Shown in pieces: positions 34,398-45,606 of a DNA stretch of 64,000 nucleotides (within the stretch, counting starts at the first letter, position 1; each line of letters begins with the position of its first letter). Source of the DNA: Coix lacryma-jobi var. lacryma-jobi (taxonomy: Eukaryota > Streptophyta > Magnoliopsida > Poales > Poaceae). Made by a program: the position numbers and the translations under genes. Location of the stretch: contig CM019825.1 in assembly GCA_009763385.1 (NCBI GenBank), forward strand, positions 16,933,621 to 16,997,620. The letters are read 5' to 3'. Below the pieces are notes generated by a model. That model was not told where the DNA came from. It did no database searches and saw nothing but the letters and a program-made list of their open reading frames with translations.

Positions 34398-35200
34398 GGT
34401 GCGACGTCCAGGAAAAGGACGCAGAGCGGTGGCGGCACGTGGCGGCAATCGGGAGGTTGCGTCGAGGCAACGCTACAAGTTGTGCGGGTGTGGCCGTCGG
34501 ATCCACCTACCATCGAGTTGGTCCAGAATAACCTTAGGGTTTAGCTGGTTCGCTCTGTAAGTAGTTAGGGGTAGAGTGGGAATTAGGAATAGTTAGAATT
34601 AGGATAAGTAGGGGGAGACACCCACCTCCCCATCCATCTCAGTCATTTTGCTCTTTGCTTCTAGGGTTTCCTGCTCTCCCAATCCCCTGTTGTAGCTAGC
34701 TGAGATCCGCAGAAAACCATACCTCTGTGTACTGAAGATTTTGAGGAAGTGAGGCTGTAACCTCACTGTTGTAGCGTGTGGTAGCCACACGGTTGCAGAT
34801 CGATGTGTTGATTCGCGTTTTGTTCGTGTTCTTCGCGTTCTTCGTTTCTCCGTGTTTTTCCCATCACTCGATCTCTCTCCCTACTGCGTCTTTGCGAAAT
34901 CCGTTTGAATCAACTTGTTCATTTTTGAAAGGAGATCACTTCCACCGAAGGAATTCATCTAACTCCTCACGAACAAGTAGATCGGGTTGATTTCGTTTTC
35001 GTGGCGCTTTTTCGTTCTTGATCTTCCCCTTTCGATTTCCCGGTGATTGAATCGATTTGAGCGGATGATTTCTTGGGGATAGTCTCCTAACTATCCCGTG
35101 ATCATCTTCTCCAAGTTTGGGAACGTGGGATTTTGATTTGGATCGAATTTGGAGAGATTTGGAGAGGAGGCGACTGAAATCGCCCTCTCTGCTCGTTGGC

Positions 35201-35544
35201 GGACAGTCCGCGGTTTTGACCAGCGGATAGTCCGCGCGTCGGGATCGAGCCAGGTCACTGGCTGCGGGTCTCGGTTGCATTATTGTTCCTTGACCGGCGG
35301 ACAGTCCGCCGAAGGAACTCGCGGACAGTCTGGGAGTCGTCCAGGGACTGTTCAGCAGCTTTGTTGTTTTGGTATTTGACCGGCGGACAGTCCGCCGTTG
35401 GTTTTCGCGGACAGTCCGGGAACTGTCCAGGGAACTTCAGCAGCACTGCGGTTTTGCTCGTTTGGCCGGCGGACAGTCCGCGACCTGAGCCCGGACGGTC
35501 CGCCACTGGGCAGACAGTCTGCGACCGTACTGCCGGACAGTCCG
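35201..35544 (+). repeat. Ten GGACAGTCCG palindromes in the 5' LTR
   Basis: Cores stand at 35201, 35225, 35299, 35323, 35385, 35409, 35471, 35493, 35512 and 35535, mostly GGACAGTCCG and often extended to GGCGGACAGTCCGCC. Some have one change (GGATAGTCCG, GGACGGTCCG, AGACAGTCTG, the last still symmetric). Conserved palindromes have been described from Sirevirus LTRs as I recall; whether this motif is the same is not verified. Confidence 0.88.
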
Positions 35545-38424
35545 GGACTTGGCTGTAGCCTCCGGTTTAGTGCGTTAGCTCTCCTGGCTTCCTCGCTTGG
35601 TTTTCGGACTTCTCGTTTGGCCTTGTAGTTGACCAAGGAACCTCTCTAGGTATCTTTGCTACTTGTTAGCATCGGTATTTGTGGCGGAACGGTCCTAATC
35701 CCATGGCCCACAGGTCCCCGTCAGCCTCTGACAGCCGAACCTATGTTCCACGTGACCAAGAAAGTTCGTCACAGGATCATCTCACCATTCGGTTACATTA
35801 CTGGATACTTTTCAAATAACAACGGAATACAGAGCGGAAGACTTAATAACATTAGTTTTACAAACCGAGGTTCCAAATAAGATTAAAGGTGCAGTTATTA
35901 CAAACCACGTTCGGATAATAGAAATAGGCAACGCAGCAGAGTACAACAAAATAAAGGTACTTGTAATCACCCAGCCCGCGGGTGCACAACTATTCTTCGG
36001 CCTCATCGGCCTCTTCCTGGACGATGGTCGTGCAGCAGGGCGCAAGACACATCGGGAACTCAGTCATACCTGCAGCATGGGTAACAAACCCTGAGTACTG
36101 GGGTACTCAACAAGACTTACCCGACTAAAGAAAAGGGGAGAAGACTCAGGAATGAGAGGCTTAGGGTAGTCAAGGTAAGGCTTAAGCAAGACCAAGTATT
36201 TTGCAGAAAAGCATTTTGTAAACCTTGTTCTGTTTTTGGAAAGATTCAAGTATTTCCCAATTCTTCATTGTTCATGATTCATTTTACCATTCAAAACACA
36301 CCTAGTTGAGAACCACTCTCCGTTGACAGTTAGTGACCAAGTCTCCATAACCGAGGAGCAACGTTAATCCGGATAAATAATACTCAGTTGAGGATCCCTA
36401 TCCACACTGCATATGTAGCACCCAAGCTTGCATATGCCAACTCGTCTACCACGATTCCTCCAAGATTGGACCGGTCCTACGCCACCCGGAAGTACAGTAC
36501 ACCACTCATATCCAAGCACGACGGCCACGTGGGTACAAGCTACTTCCGCCATCTCGCCACTCCCAGTGCGCGGTTGTCGGTCCCAATTAAGGAGTCCTCG
36601 GAGCCAGAGCTTACCGAAGTATGTGAATAGTTGCAAGTCTTGACCAGCAGGCCCCCATACGGATGGTCCCTAATTTTTCTGCCAGAACTATACCTCGGTT
36701 ATATCTCACCCAAGCGTAATAGTCCTGTCAGTTTTTCAACCCTGTCCCGGTCGGTGTCAACTGTTGAGTCCCGGATTACAACATGACGGCACCGTACGCT
36801 CGGACAACCTCTCCTCACTGTTGACTAGGTACGGATCAGATACTTAGCCAATAGTCGGGGAGTAAAGCCAAATTCCCATAAAAATTCTTTAAGTGATCAC
36901 ACTTTTGAAATTTGCGCTTTTATTGCAAATCTATTGTATGGCATCACTAAGTATTTTGCAAATAGTTTTTGAACAGGGCAGGTGGATTTGCTGGTGGAGG
37001 TAAACAGTGCAGGTAATAGGTCATCACACAACTCCTATAACCTAATGCAGTAGTTTAACTCAAGGCATTTTAAGTAAACCTTTTATAAAAACAAGGAAGG
37101 GTTAAAATGCACCGGGGCTTGCCTTGAAGAGCAAAGAGGACAGGCTCGGGGTCGGCAGTGCAGGTGTCGGAGCTCGGGGTCGTCTCAGGGGTGGGTTCGT
37201 CAGCGGCTGCCTCGATTTTGATGCCTTCTCCTTCGGTCACTAAATGAATGCAATGATGTATGCTTATGAGGATGCTGACACGAACAAAACAGCACAGGAC
37301 AATTCTACTGTTTCTAGAGTACAACTTTTCAACACGTCAGTAACTCCTAGTAGAGACACAAAGTTACTTATCGCTACCCCTAAGCAGGATTAATCAAACT
37401 TATTAAGTATTATTTACCCGACCTAAACACAAGTCATTGCATGGTATCACAATCATCATAGACCAGTTGGGTGGGGGTCTATGAACAGCAAATAATCCCA
37501 AAGTCACAACATAGGGCATACAACATGAACCCTAATGTTTTCTATTTTTTCTAATTATTTAAAAAGGTCATATTATGCAGTTGCTCCAAAATTTACCCAA
37601 TTAAACTCATAAGCTCATTATGGTGTAAATAGATGACAAAACAAATTTCATAATTTTTGGAGCTACACATGATTTTCTAAAAATCTAAGACCACCTATTT
37701 CTTAATTTAAAGAAGGATTCTTCATTTTTTTTCCAAATTTTGCAGAAAAGTAGAATTTCTTATTTTTTTTCTAAAACACTACACAGTGCAAGGAGCATAC
37801 CACAATTTTCTCAGGATTTATGGAACAACAGATTAATTTTCACAAAAAGAGAAAACAAAATACTATTCACATTTTTCACAAAAGAAAGAGAGCACTGTGC
37901 TCCTTCCTTGCAGGGCTCGAGCGAATCGCAGGCGAGGCGGACGGCGGACCGGCCGCTCGGGCCTTACTCTGGGAAAGCCGAGGGTGGGAAAAGCTTCGCG
38001 AGCTCACCGTGAGTCGGAAGCGGGGCTCGGCGAGTCGGTGCAAGGGTCGGAGGAGGGAGTTCGACGGCGAGGGTGCTTCGACGGAGCTCTTCGGCGGCGA
38101 GCAGGCGCTCCGGCGGCTCTGTCCACCAAAGAGATCGCCGAGGAGCGGTTTAGGAGCGTACCGAGGTGAGGAAGAGAGGGCAGGGGTCGGAGGGAAAAGA
38201 GGAGTACTCACGGCGGCGAATTTATCGCTCAACCAAGGCGAGGCCGTTCACCGGAGCTGAGGAAGAACTGCTTGCGCCGGCGAAAGGAGGGACGGAGGGG
38301 TGAAACTAGTTGCTCGGGAAGGTGGAGAAGCTCAAGGCGAAGGCAGCGGCGGGCTCGGCTGGCTCTGGAGAGGCTCGGTGGCTCGGGTTCACGGAGCTCG
38401 CCGATGGCGGAGGAATGGCGGAGC

Positions 38425-38436
38425 TCGGCGGCTTTT
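38425..38436 (-). promoter_or_regulatory. LTR promoter TATA box
   Basis: On the minus strand GCTATAAAAGCC lies about 1 kb from the LTR start, in a GC-rich context with the 18-bp minisatellite upstream. Confidence 0.6.
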
Positions 38437-38639
38437 ATAGCCGCGGGACGGAGCTGGGGGTGTCCGGTCAGAAGGGTGGGGAGCGTTCGGGCGACATTAA
38501 AGGAGGTAGGGAGCAGGGTAGGGCGGCTTCGACGAGGGCGGGGAGTTCGCGCGCGGCGCGGCGGCTTGTCGGCGGCTGGCATCCGCCCGCTATCCGCGGC
38601 CGTAGGGGAAAGAGGAGGAGGGGTAGGGGATGGCCTAAG

Positions 38640-38802
38640 CGGTAGGGACGGTCGATCTCGAGGCGGTAGGTCGAGGTCGAGGCGGTAGGGATGGTCGAGA
38701 CGGTAAGGATGGTCGAGGCGGTAGGGGATGGTCGAGACGGTAAGGATGGTCGAGGCGGTAGGGGATGGTTGAGACGGTAAGGATGGTCGAGGCGGTAGGG
38801 GC
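38640..38802. repeat. 18-19 bp minisatellite in LTR U3
   Basis: Units of the form GGATGGTCGAG(A/G)CGGTA(A/G)G alternate at least seven times. They lie upstream of the minus-strand TATA box, the place where retrotransposon U3 repeats often act as enhancers. The YRLDHPYRL-like translation is an artefact. Confidence 0.8.
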
Positions 38803-39719
38803 CGAGGAGCTTGCGCGCTGGCGCTGGCCTCGGGCGACACGGACGCGGGTCAGCCGGGCTCGGCATGGGCGGGGAGGCTCGCGCGCGGCGCGGCGGCCGG
38901 GGCCCCCTGCTTTAAAGCTCGAGTATAGAGGCACCATTAAAACCAAAACTTCCCCTTCCTGAACTTTTGAAATTACTCCCAAAAGTTGAACTACACAGAG
39001 AAAACTCAAAACACCAAGGTTGCTTAAAATTTTGAGATCTACAACTTTCTTATTGGGCCAACTTCAAATTTTGAATAGTTTTTGAATTAGAAAAAGAGGG
39101 GTAAAACTAGAGTTTTGAAATTTGGGATTTTTCAAAAGGAAATTCCAATTCTATTTTTGATTTTGATCTTTGATCAACACAACAAAACATCAAGGCACAA
39201 AACTGAACAAGATTACACAGAGCTAGACACAGAGGAGAAATTACCATTTTGCCCTCAAGGAAGATTTGGGCCTTTAGGGTTTTGAAAAAGGATCACTACA
39301 CAAATCAACCTCAGAAAGGTAAGAGCAAAACAAGTATTAGGCAAACATAAATGCATGGCAAGAAAGATTAATGACTAAAGATGATGACATGTCAGGTTAA
39401 TTACATTTTAAACACCAGAGGTGTTACAGTATTTGGGGATTTCTTGACGTAGCCGTCTATCTACGTTTAGGACTTGGTTTTTGAGGGTCGAACTTGATCC
39501 GTTGCTTTTGCCGTTTGGTTTGCTATCGCTTTGTGGTGCCTTGCTGTGATCCTAGGGATCATCCACCCTCTTCCAAGGGTCATGGGCATCACAGTTTCGA
39601 TCGAAGCTTTCGGGGGTAGATTTTGGGGACAATAGGCCAAAGTTTCGAGAGAAATTTTTGAGCTCCCATTCACCCCCCCCCCCCTCTGGTTGCCTTGCTA
39701 TTGCTTTCTCGGTCCTTCA

Positions 39720-39736
39720 ATTGGTATCGGAGCGGG
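39720..39736 (+). other. Primer binding site of the Sirevirus-like element
   Basis: ATTGGTATCGGAGCGGG directly follows the 5' LTR end. It is close to the initiator tRNA-Met complement TGGTATCAGAGC used by Copia elements, with one change (CGG for CAG). Confidence 0.8.
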
Positions 39737-39782
39737 TTAAGGATCTTCCACCTTAGCCGGTTCGAGATCCACAGAAGGCGAC

Positions 39783-42408
39783 ATGGATCGCGGCGTGGGC
39801 AAACCGCCGTTCTTTGATGGGACGAACTATGCGTATTGGAAGATACGTATGTCGGCCTATCTCCAGAGCATGGGCTCTTCTGTTTGGGAGATTTGCAACA
39901 GGGCCAATTACGTTGTCTTGGCTGCTCGTGTCACTCAGATTCAGATCGATGAGCACAAAGCAAATAGCCGAGCTCGTAACGCTCTTTTCTCCTGTTTGAG
40001 CATGTCTGAGTTTGACCGCGTTTCTCACCTCCCCACGGCTCGGGAGATTTGGGCGACCCTCATGCGCTTCCATGAGGGAACCACTCAAGTCAAATCCCGT
40101 CTCTATGAGTCGCACAAGTGAGAGTATGAGAACTTTCGACACATGCCTGGCGAGAGCATAGAGAGTTTATTCGCTCGCTTTCAGGTCATTGTCAACAAGA
40201 TGAGAGCGAACAAAGAGCTGTTGCCTTTTGACGATCATGAGAGGGCTTTGAAGCTTTTGCACACTCTTGATCGGTCGGTGTGGGACTCAAAGGTCCAAGC
40301 GATCATCGAATCATCGAACTATGAGACCCTCACTTGCGACGAGCTCTTTAGCAAGCTCAAGTCTAGTGAGAGTGACGCCATGTCGAGGACTTCTTATGAA
40401 AATCCTTCTGGCCCGACTATGGCTTTGCTTTCTGGCTCTTCTGCTAACTCCTCTGGAGGTTTTGCACTCTCTTCTCTCTTTTCTGTCACAGAGGAGCAGC
40501 TGGAGTCTTTGGGGGATGACGAGCTGGCTATGCTCGCCAACCGGTTCTCGCGGTTCCACAACAACCGCATGAACCGTCGCCGCGGAGGAGGACGCTCGGG
40601 ATGCTACAAGTGCGGCGACCCCAACCACTTCATCACCAACTGTCCCAAGAAGAAGCACTCATCTGGGAAGGGCGATCGTGGGCACAAGTATGACTCCAGC
40701 AAGCGCAAGGAGAAGTACGTCCCCGCAAGACACAAGCGAAAGGGCGGCTTCAACAAGGAGTACATCAAGATGAAGTACTTGGAGAAGGCCCAGGCTGAGC
40801 AGCTTGCTTTCTTCGCCACGCTCAGCGACGTCGATGACTCGGACGACGACTCTGCTTCCTCAAGCGACGACGAGTCCGAGAAGAAGAAGAAGATCGAGGA
40901 CAAGCTGAACGGTCTCTGCTTCTTCGCCGACGACGACGGCTTCTGCACCATGGCCCTCGGCAAGGAGGTCGATGGCGAGCTGGAGGACCCCCCTTGGAAC
41001 GACGACGACGATGACACCTCCCAGGTATCCCTCACCCACGACGAGCTTTCTGCTGAGGTTGAGAAGCTTACTGCCGCCTTGCTTAGTCAGGACAAGTTGC
41101 TTAGGCGTGCTGCTAGAGAGCGCAAGGAGTTTAGGCAGAAGTGGGAGGACACGGTGAAGGAGCTTGAGTTTGCTAAATCCACCGTGGTCGTGTCTGAGGA
41201 GGTAGAGTGTGAGATGTGCACCAAGCACATGACTGACCTTCTCACCTTGAGAGGTAAGTATGCTGCGTTGGTAGGAGAGGTGGATGAGCTGAAGGCTAGA
41301 CCCTCACTGTTGGGTGCGTGCAAGACTTGTCCTGTCTTGCAATCTGAGTTGGCAGAGAAGAATGCCAAGATTGTGTCTCTTGAAGAGGCCAACTCAGGAA
41401 GCACATGTGTGGCTAGGTGTGTTCTTTTGTGAGGGTTTGGAGATGGAGTTCGCTAATGTGAAGCATGACAAGATGCAAACCGAGGAGGAAAATACATACC
41501 TTCGGACCATCTTGTCATGGGTGTCTAACGGTGAGCCACAGCTCGGGATGATGATCTCCCAATTCAAGCGAGCTGCTGGAGGTCCTGGTGTAGGCTTTGC
41601 TCCGGGCGTTGATGTTTCTGCTTTTGGGAAGATTGGAGAGTCGAGTGGTTTGAACCCGAGTGAGAAGCCCAACTCCACCACTACTCCCAAACTTACCAAG
41701 CTTCCACCCAAAGAGCCTCTCAAGCCTAACACCAAGGAAGGGTTCTTTGTTGAGCCTCCGAGAGCTCCACCCAAGAAACAATCATGGGCTCCACAACCAA
41801 ACCACCTCAAGAACAAGCTGGACACCATGCCACCCATCCAGGAGGAGCTTATGCCACAGAAGGGCAAAGTGATCCACACCCACTACCGTGAGTACCAACA
41901 ACCCCCTTTGAGAGCGGTGAGGTACCACTGTGAGCATTGTGGGAGAGATGGACACTTGAGTGAGTTCTGCTTTCGGCGCAAGAGAGAGGCACGCCGTGCT
42001 AGGGAGATGAACAATCTGAACATGTACCATCCTTTCCATGATGTACATGTGCCAAATGTTCAGAGGAGAGCTCCAAGGAGAGCTGCTAGGCCTAGAGGTA
42101 CAGTGCCTCAAGGTCCTAGGCGTCAGGGAGGTCGTGCCCGGTGGGAGCCTGCAGTTGTAGGCTATGGACCCCGTGGCGGTGGCTTTGTTGTAGAGCATTT
42201 TCCCCCACCGCATTTTGAGTATCGCGATGGACGCTCTACCCTTAGCGGACCACGTTTTCCTCAACGTGGTGATCGCTTCCCCCGTAGGCGTGCTAGGAAT
42301 AGTTTTTCTTCTAACCGTTCTTTTGAGCAGCCGGCCGAACACTGGTATTCCTCCTACTTCACTAACCCCAGTGTTGGACCGTATGCTCACCCTATGTCTT
42401 TTTATTGA
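39783..42408 (+). pseudogene. gag: Gag of the Sirevirus-like element
   Basis: Starts MDRGVGKPPFFDGTNYAYWK, the usual Copia gag opening. A TGA at 40119-40121 interrupts it; the frame continues at once (EYENFRHMPGESIESLF). The first knuckle CYKCGDPNHFITNC is near 40600. Acidic and coiled-coil stretches follow (DVDDSDDDSASSSDDE, EVEKLTAALLSQDKLL). A frame change at about 41400-41430 leads into the second part with the second knuckle CEHCGRDGHLSEFC (about 41930) and an Arg-rich tail. Two separated knuckles and the large gag are Sirevirus-like. Confidence 0.88.
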
Positions 42409-42422
42409 TGTAGGTAAAACGA

Positions 42423-45400
42423 TTGGAGAACGTTTGGTTGGTGGATTCCGGTTGCTCGAGGCACATGACCGGAAACGCCAAGTGGTTCTCCAGTCTTAGT
42501 CCGGTCGCCGGAAAGGAGTTTATCACCTTCGGCGACAATAGCAAAGGTAAGGTTTTGTCTCGTGGGTCGGTGCGAGTTAATGAGCACTTTGTGTTGCGCG
42601 ATGTTGCTCTTGTTTCTAACTTGCATTTTAACCTTCTTTCTGTTTCGCAACTCTTTGACGACGACTATGAGATTCATTTTAAACTGAATCTCAGTCGTAT
42701 TTTGGATCCTCAGGGCAATCTTGTGTGTTTGATTTCGCCTTTTGGAAAAGTCTTTCGTGCGAATTTCTCGGAGTCTTTTGGCATTTCTCGTTGTCTTGTG
42801 GCTAGACCTTCCTCCTCTGATCTTTGGAAGTGGCATAGGAGACTTGGACATTTGAGCTTCGACTTGCTTGCAAGACTTAGTTCACTTGGGCTAATCTGAG
42901 GATTGCCCAAGTTATCCATGGAGAAGGATCTTGTTTGCCACTCTTGTAGACATGGGAAGATGGTTGTCGCTCCCCACCATCCAGTGACTCAGGTCATGAC
43001 CAAGCGCCCTGGAGAGCTTTTGCACATGGACCTTGTTGGTCCGGCTCGGGTGAGCTCGGTTGGGGGGAAGTGGTATGTGCTTGTTGTTGTTGATGACTTT
43101 TCGAGATATTCGTGGGTCTTCTTTTTAGCTGAGAAGACCGAGACCTTCTTCTTTGCTCGCAATCTGATTTTGCGTCTTCAGAACGAGTTCCCTTTGAACT
43201 CGATGCGAGCTATTAGGAGTGATAATGGTTCCGAATTCAAGAATTCGGATTTTGCAAGTTTTGTAACTCTTTGGGTTTAGAGCATCAGTTTTCTTCCTCC
43301 TACACACCGCCACAGAATGGTGTTGTAGAGAGGAAGAATCGGACCCTTGTAGAGATGGCCAGGACGATGCTCGATGAGCATAGGACTCCTAGGCGATATT
43401 GGGCCGAAGCTATGAGCACTGCATGCTACATTTCCAATCGCATTTTTCTCCGAGCTTTCTTGAAAAAGACTTCTTATGAGTTGCGTTTTGGAAAATTGCC
43501 AAAGGTAAGTTATTTTCGAGTTTTTGGTTGCCATTGTTTTATACTCAAAAAGGGCAACTTGGACAAATTTGAGTCTCGTTCTTCTGACGGTGTGTTTTTG
43601 GGTTATGGCACTCACACTCGAGCTTATCGTGTACTTAACCTTGACACTAACCGAGTCATGGAGACATCCGATGTCACCTTCGACGAGACCATGGTTTCTC
43701 CTTCTTCTCGTTTTGAGCGTGCAGGTGATCACGAGGTCGGTGAGCCTCTTTTTGAGGACGAGGATGAGGGTGCTGAAGGTATGGATGATCCAGCACCCCC
43801 TCCACTTACTGTGCCACCAAGAGCGGCTTCTACGATGACTCACAGTCCCGACACTTCTTCTTCCCGGGGGCCGTGGGATCCGCCACCCCGAGCGGTACCT
43901 TTTGTACCCGGGGAGGCACCAGCTGCTGTTGAGGGGGAGATCACCTCTGCACGGGAGGCGCCACGACACATCCAACGCCAACATCCCCCTCAGCAGATGA
44001 TCGGCAACATTGACGAACGGGTCACTCGGTCCAGGTCTCAAATCTCTCACTTTGCTCATTCTGCTTTTGTTGCTGATTTTGAGCCCCGAGATGTTGGACA
44101 CGCTTTGACAGATCCGAATTGGGTCAATGCCATGCATAAGGAGCTTGAGAATTTTGAGAGAAATCAGGTTTGAGTTTTAGTTCCACCTCCTCCAGACTGT
44201 AAGCCTATTGGGACAAAATGGGTTTTCAAAAACAAGCAAGGAGAGGATGGCCACGTTGTTAGAAACAAGGCCAGGCTTGTAGCGAAGGGCTATAGTCAGA
44301 AGGAGGGGATAGACTATGAGGAGACGTTTGCTCCTGTAGCTCGTTTGGAGGCTATTAGGATACTCTTGGCTTTTGCAACATCCAAAGGTTTCAAACTTTT
44401 TCAAATGGATGTCAAGAGTGCCTTCTTAAACGGCTACATAGAAGAAGAGGTTTATGTTGAACAACCCCCCGGTTTTGAAAATCCCAAGTTTCCAAACCAT
44501 GTTTTCAAACTCCATAAAGCTTTATATGGTTGGAAACAAGCCCCTAGAGCCTGGTATGATAGGTTGAAAACCTTTTTGCTTGCTAAGGGTTTTAAAATGG
44601 GATGTGTGGATAAAACGCTCTTTCTCCTCAAGCAAGGCAAAGACACTCTCTTGGTCCAGATTTACGTGGATGATATCATTTTCGGTGGTTCTTCTCACGC
44701 TTTGGTTGCCAAGTTTGCAGATACTATGAGCAGGGAGTTCGAGATGAGTATGATGGGCGAGCTGACTTTCTTTCTCGGATTGCAAATTAAGCAATCCCGA
44801 GAAGGGACATTTGTGCACTAGGGCAAGTATACCAAGGACTTGCTGAAGAGGTTCGATATGGGTGAGGCCAAGCCTCTTCCAACACCCATGTCGACCACGA
44901 CGGCCCTGGATGCGGACAAGGATGGAGAAGCTGTGAACCAGAAGGAGTACCGAAGCATGATCGGGTCGCTGCTCTACCTGACGGCGACACGCCCGGACAT
45001 CCAGTTTGCGGTGTGTCTGTGTGCGCGCTTCAGGCGTCGCCGCGCACTTCTCACCGTCAGGCGGTCAAGCGCATTTTCAGGTACCTTCGTTTCACACCTG
45101 AGTTCGGGATTTGGTATTCAGCTTCCTCCACCCTCTCCCTTTGCGGTTATTCCGATGCCGATTTTGCTGGTTGTCGCATTGAGCGCAAGTCCACTTCTAG
45201 GACTTGCCAATTTATTGGTTCTTCTATTGTACCGTGGTCTTCTCGCAAGCAGTCTAGTGTCGCCCAGTCTACCATGGAGGATGAGTATGTTGCTGCGGCT
45301 AGCTGCTGTTCCCAGTTGCTTTGGATGATGGCCACTTTGCGTGATTTTGGTCTGAGCTTTTCTCGTGTTCCTTTGCTTTGTGACAACACGAGTGCGATTA

Positions 45401-45606
45401 GCGTTGCTAAGCACCCCGTGCTTCACTCGAAGACCAAACACATTGATGTGCGCTTTCACTTTTTGCAAGACCACTATGAGAAGGGTGATATCGACCTTCG
45501 CCATGTCGATACTCATCATCAGCTGGCTGATATTTTCACCAAGCCTTTGGACGAATCAACCTTTAATCGGTTGAGGGGTGAGCTTGGTGTGTGTTTCCCC
45601 TTTTAG
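42423..45606 (+). pseudogene. pol: Pol of the Sirevirus-like element
   Basis: Protease (WLVDSGCSRHMTG, 42435 on), integrase (WKWHRRLGHLSF, CHSCRHGKMV, LLHMDLVGPARV, VVVDDFSRYSW, IRSDNGSEFKN, PPQNGVVERKNRTL), reverse transcriptase (FQMDVKSAFLNGYIEEEVY, YGWKQAPRAWYDR, IYVDDIIFGG) and RNase H (GYSDADFAGC, KHIDVRFHFLQD, LADIFTKPL) occur in Copia order. Stops at 42897 (TGA), 44171 (TGA) and 44819 (TAG), and frame changes near 43260 and 45040, disable it. The three stops are each one C-to-T (or G-to-A) change from the family codon. Confidence 0.92.

Larger units (their letters stand above)
35680..39428 (-). mobile_element. Gypsy-type solo LTR inside the Sirevirus 5' LTR
   Basis: 3,749 bp; on the plus strand it starts TGTGGCGGAAC and ends GAGGTGTTACA. 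The duplication gtatt is at 35675-35679 and 39429-39433. Read on the minus strand it begins TGTAACACCTCTGG, has a TATA box near 38430 and the AAGGCAAGCCCCGG word near 37110-37130. It is related to the LTR at 1-2003. There is no coding region, so it is a solo LTR. It is the youngest layer of this branch of the nest. Confidence 0.9.
33784..39719 (+). repeat. 5' LTR of the Sirevirus-like element, split
   Basis: Starts TGCGGATACATGGG and ends GGTCCTTCA. The LTR proper is 33784-35679 plus 39434-39719. The gap is the solo LTR 35680-39428 with its duplicated gtatt. It contains the covarying hairpin array and the CGGACAGTCCG palindrome array. Confidence 0.92.

Noticed and set aside
33827..34544. Long plus-strand frames (171-179 codons) through the Sirevirus LTR, repeated at 47274-47976
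   Set aside because: They translate the tandem hairpin array in an LTR. The repeating GLGLKT and VWASKPG words follow the DNA repeat, and there is no start context or domain.
38229..39009. Pro/Arg-rich minus-strand frames with YRLDHPYRL repeats
   Set aside because: Translation of an 18-bp minisatellite in LTR U3.
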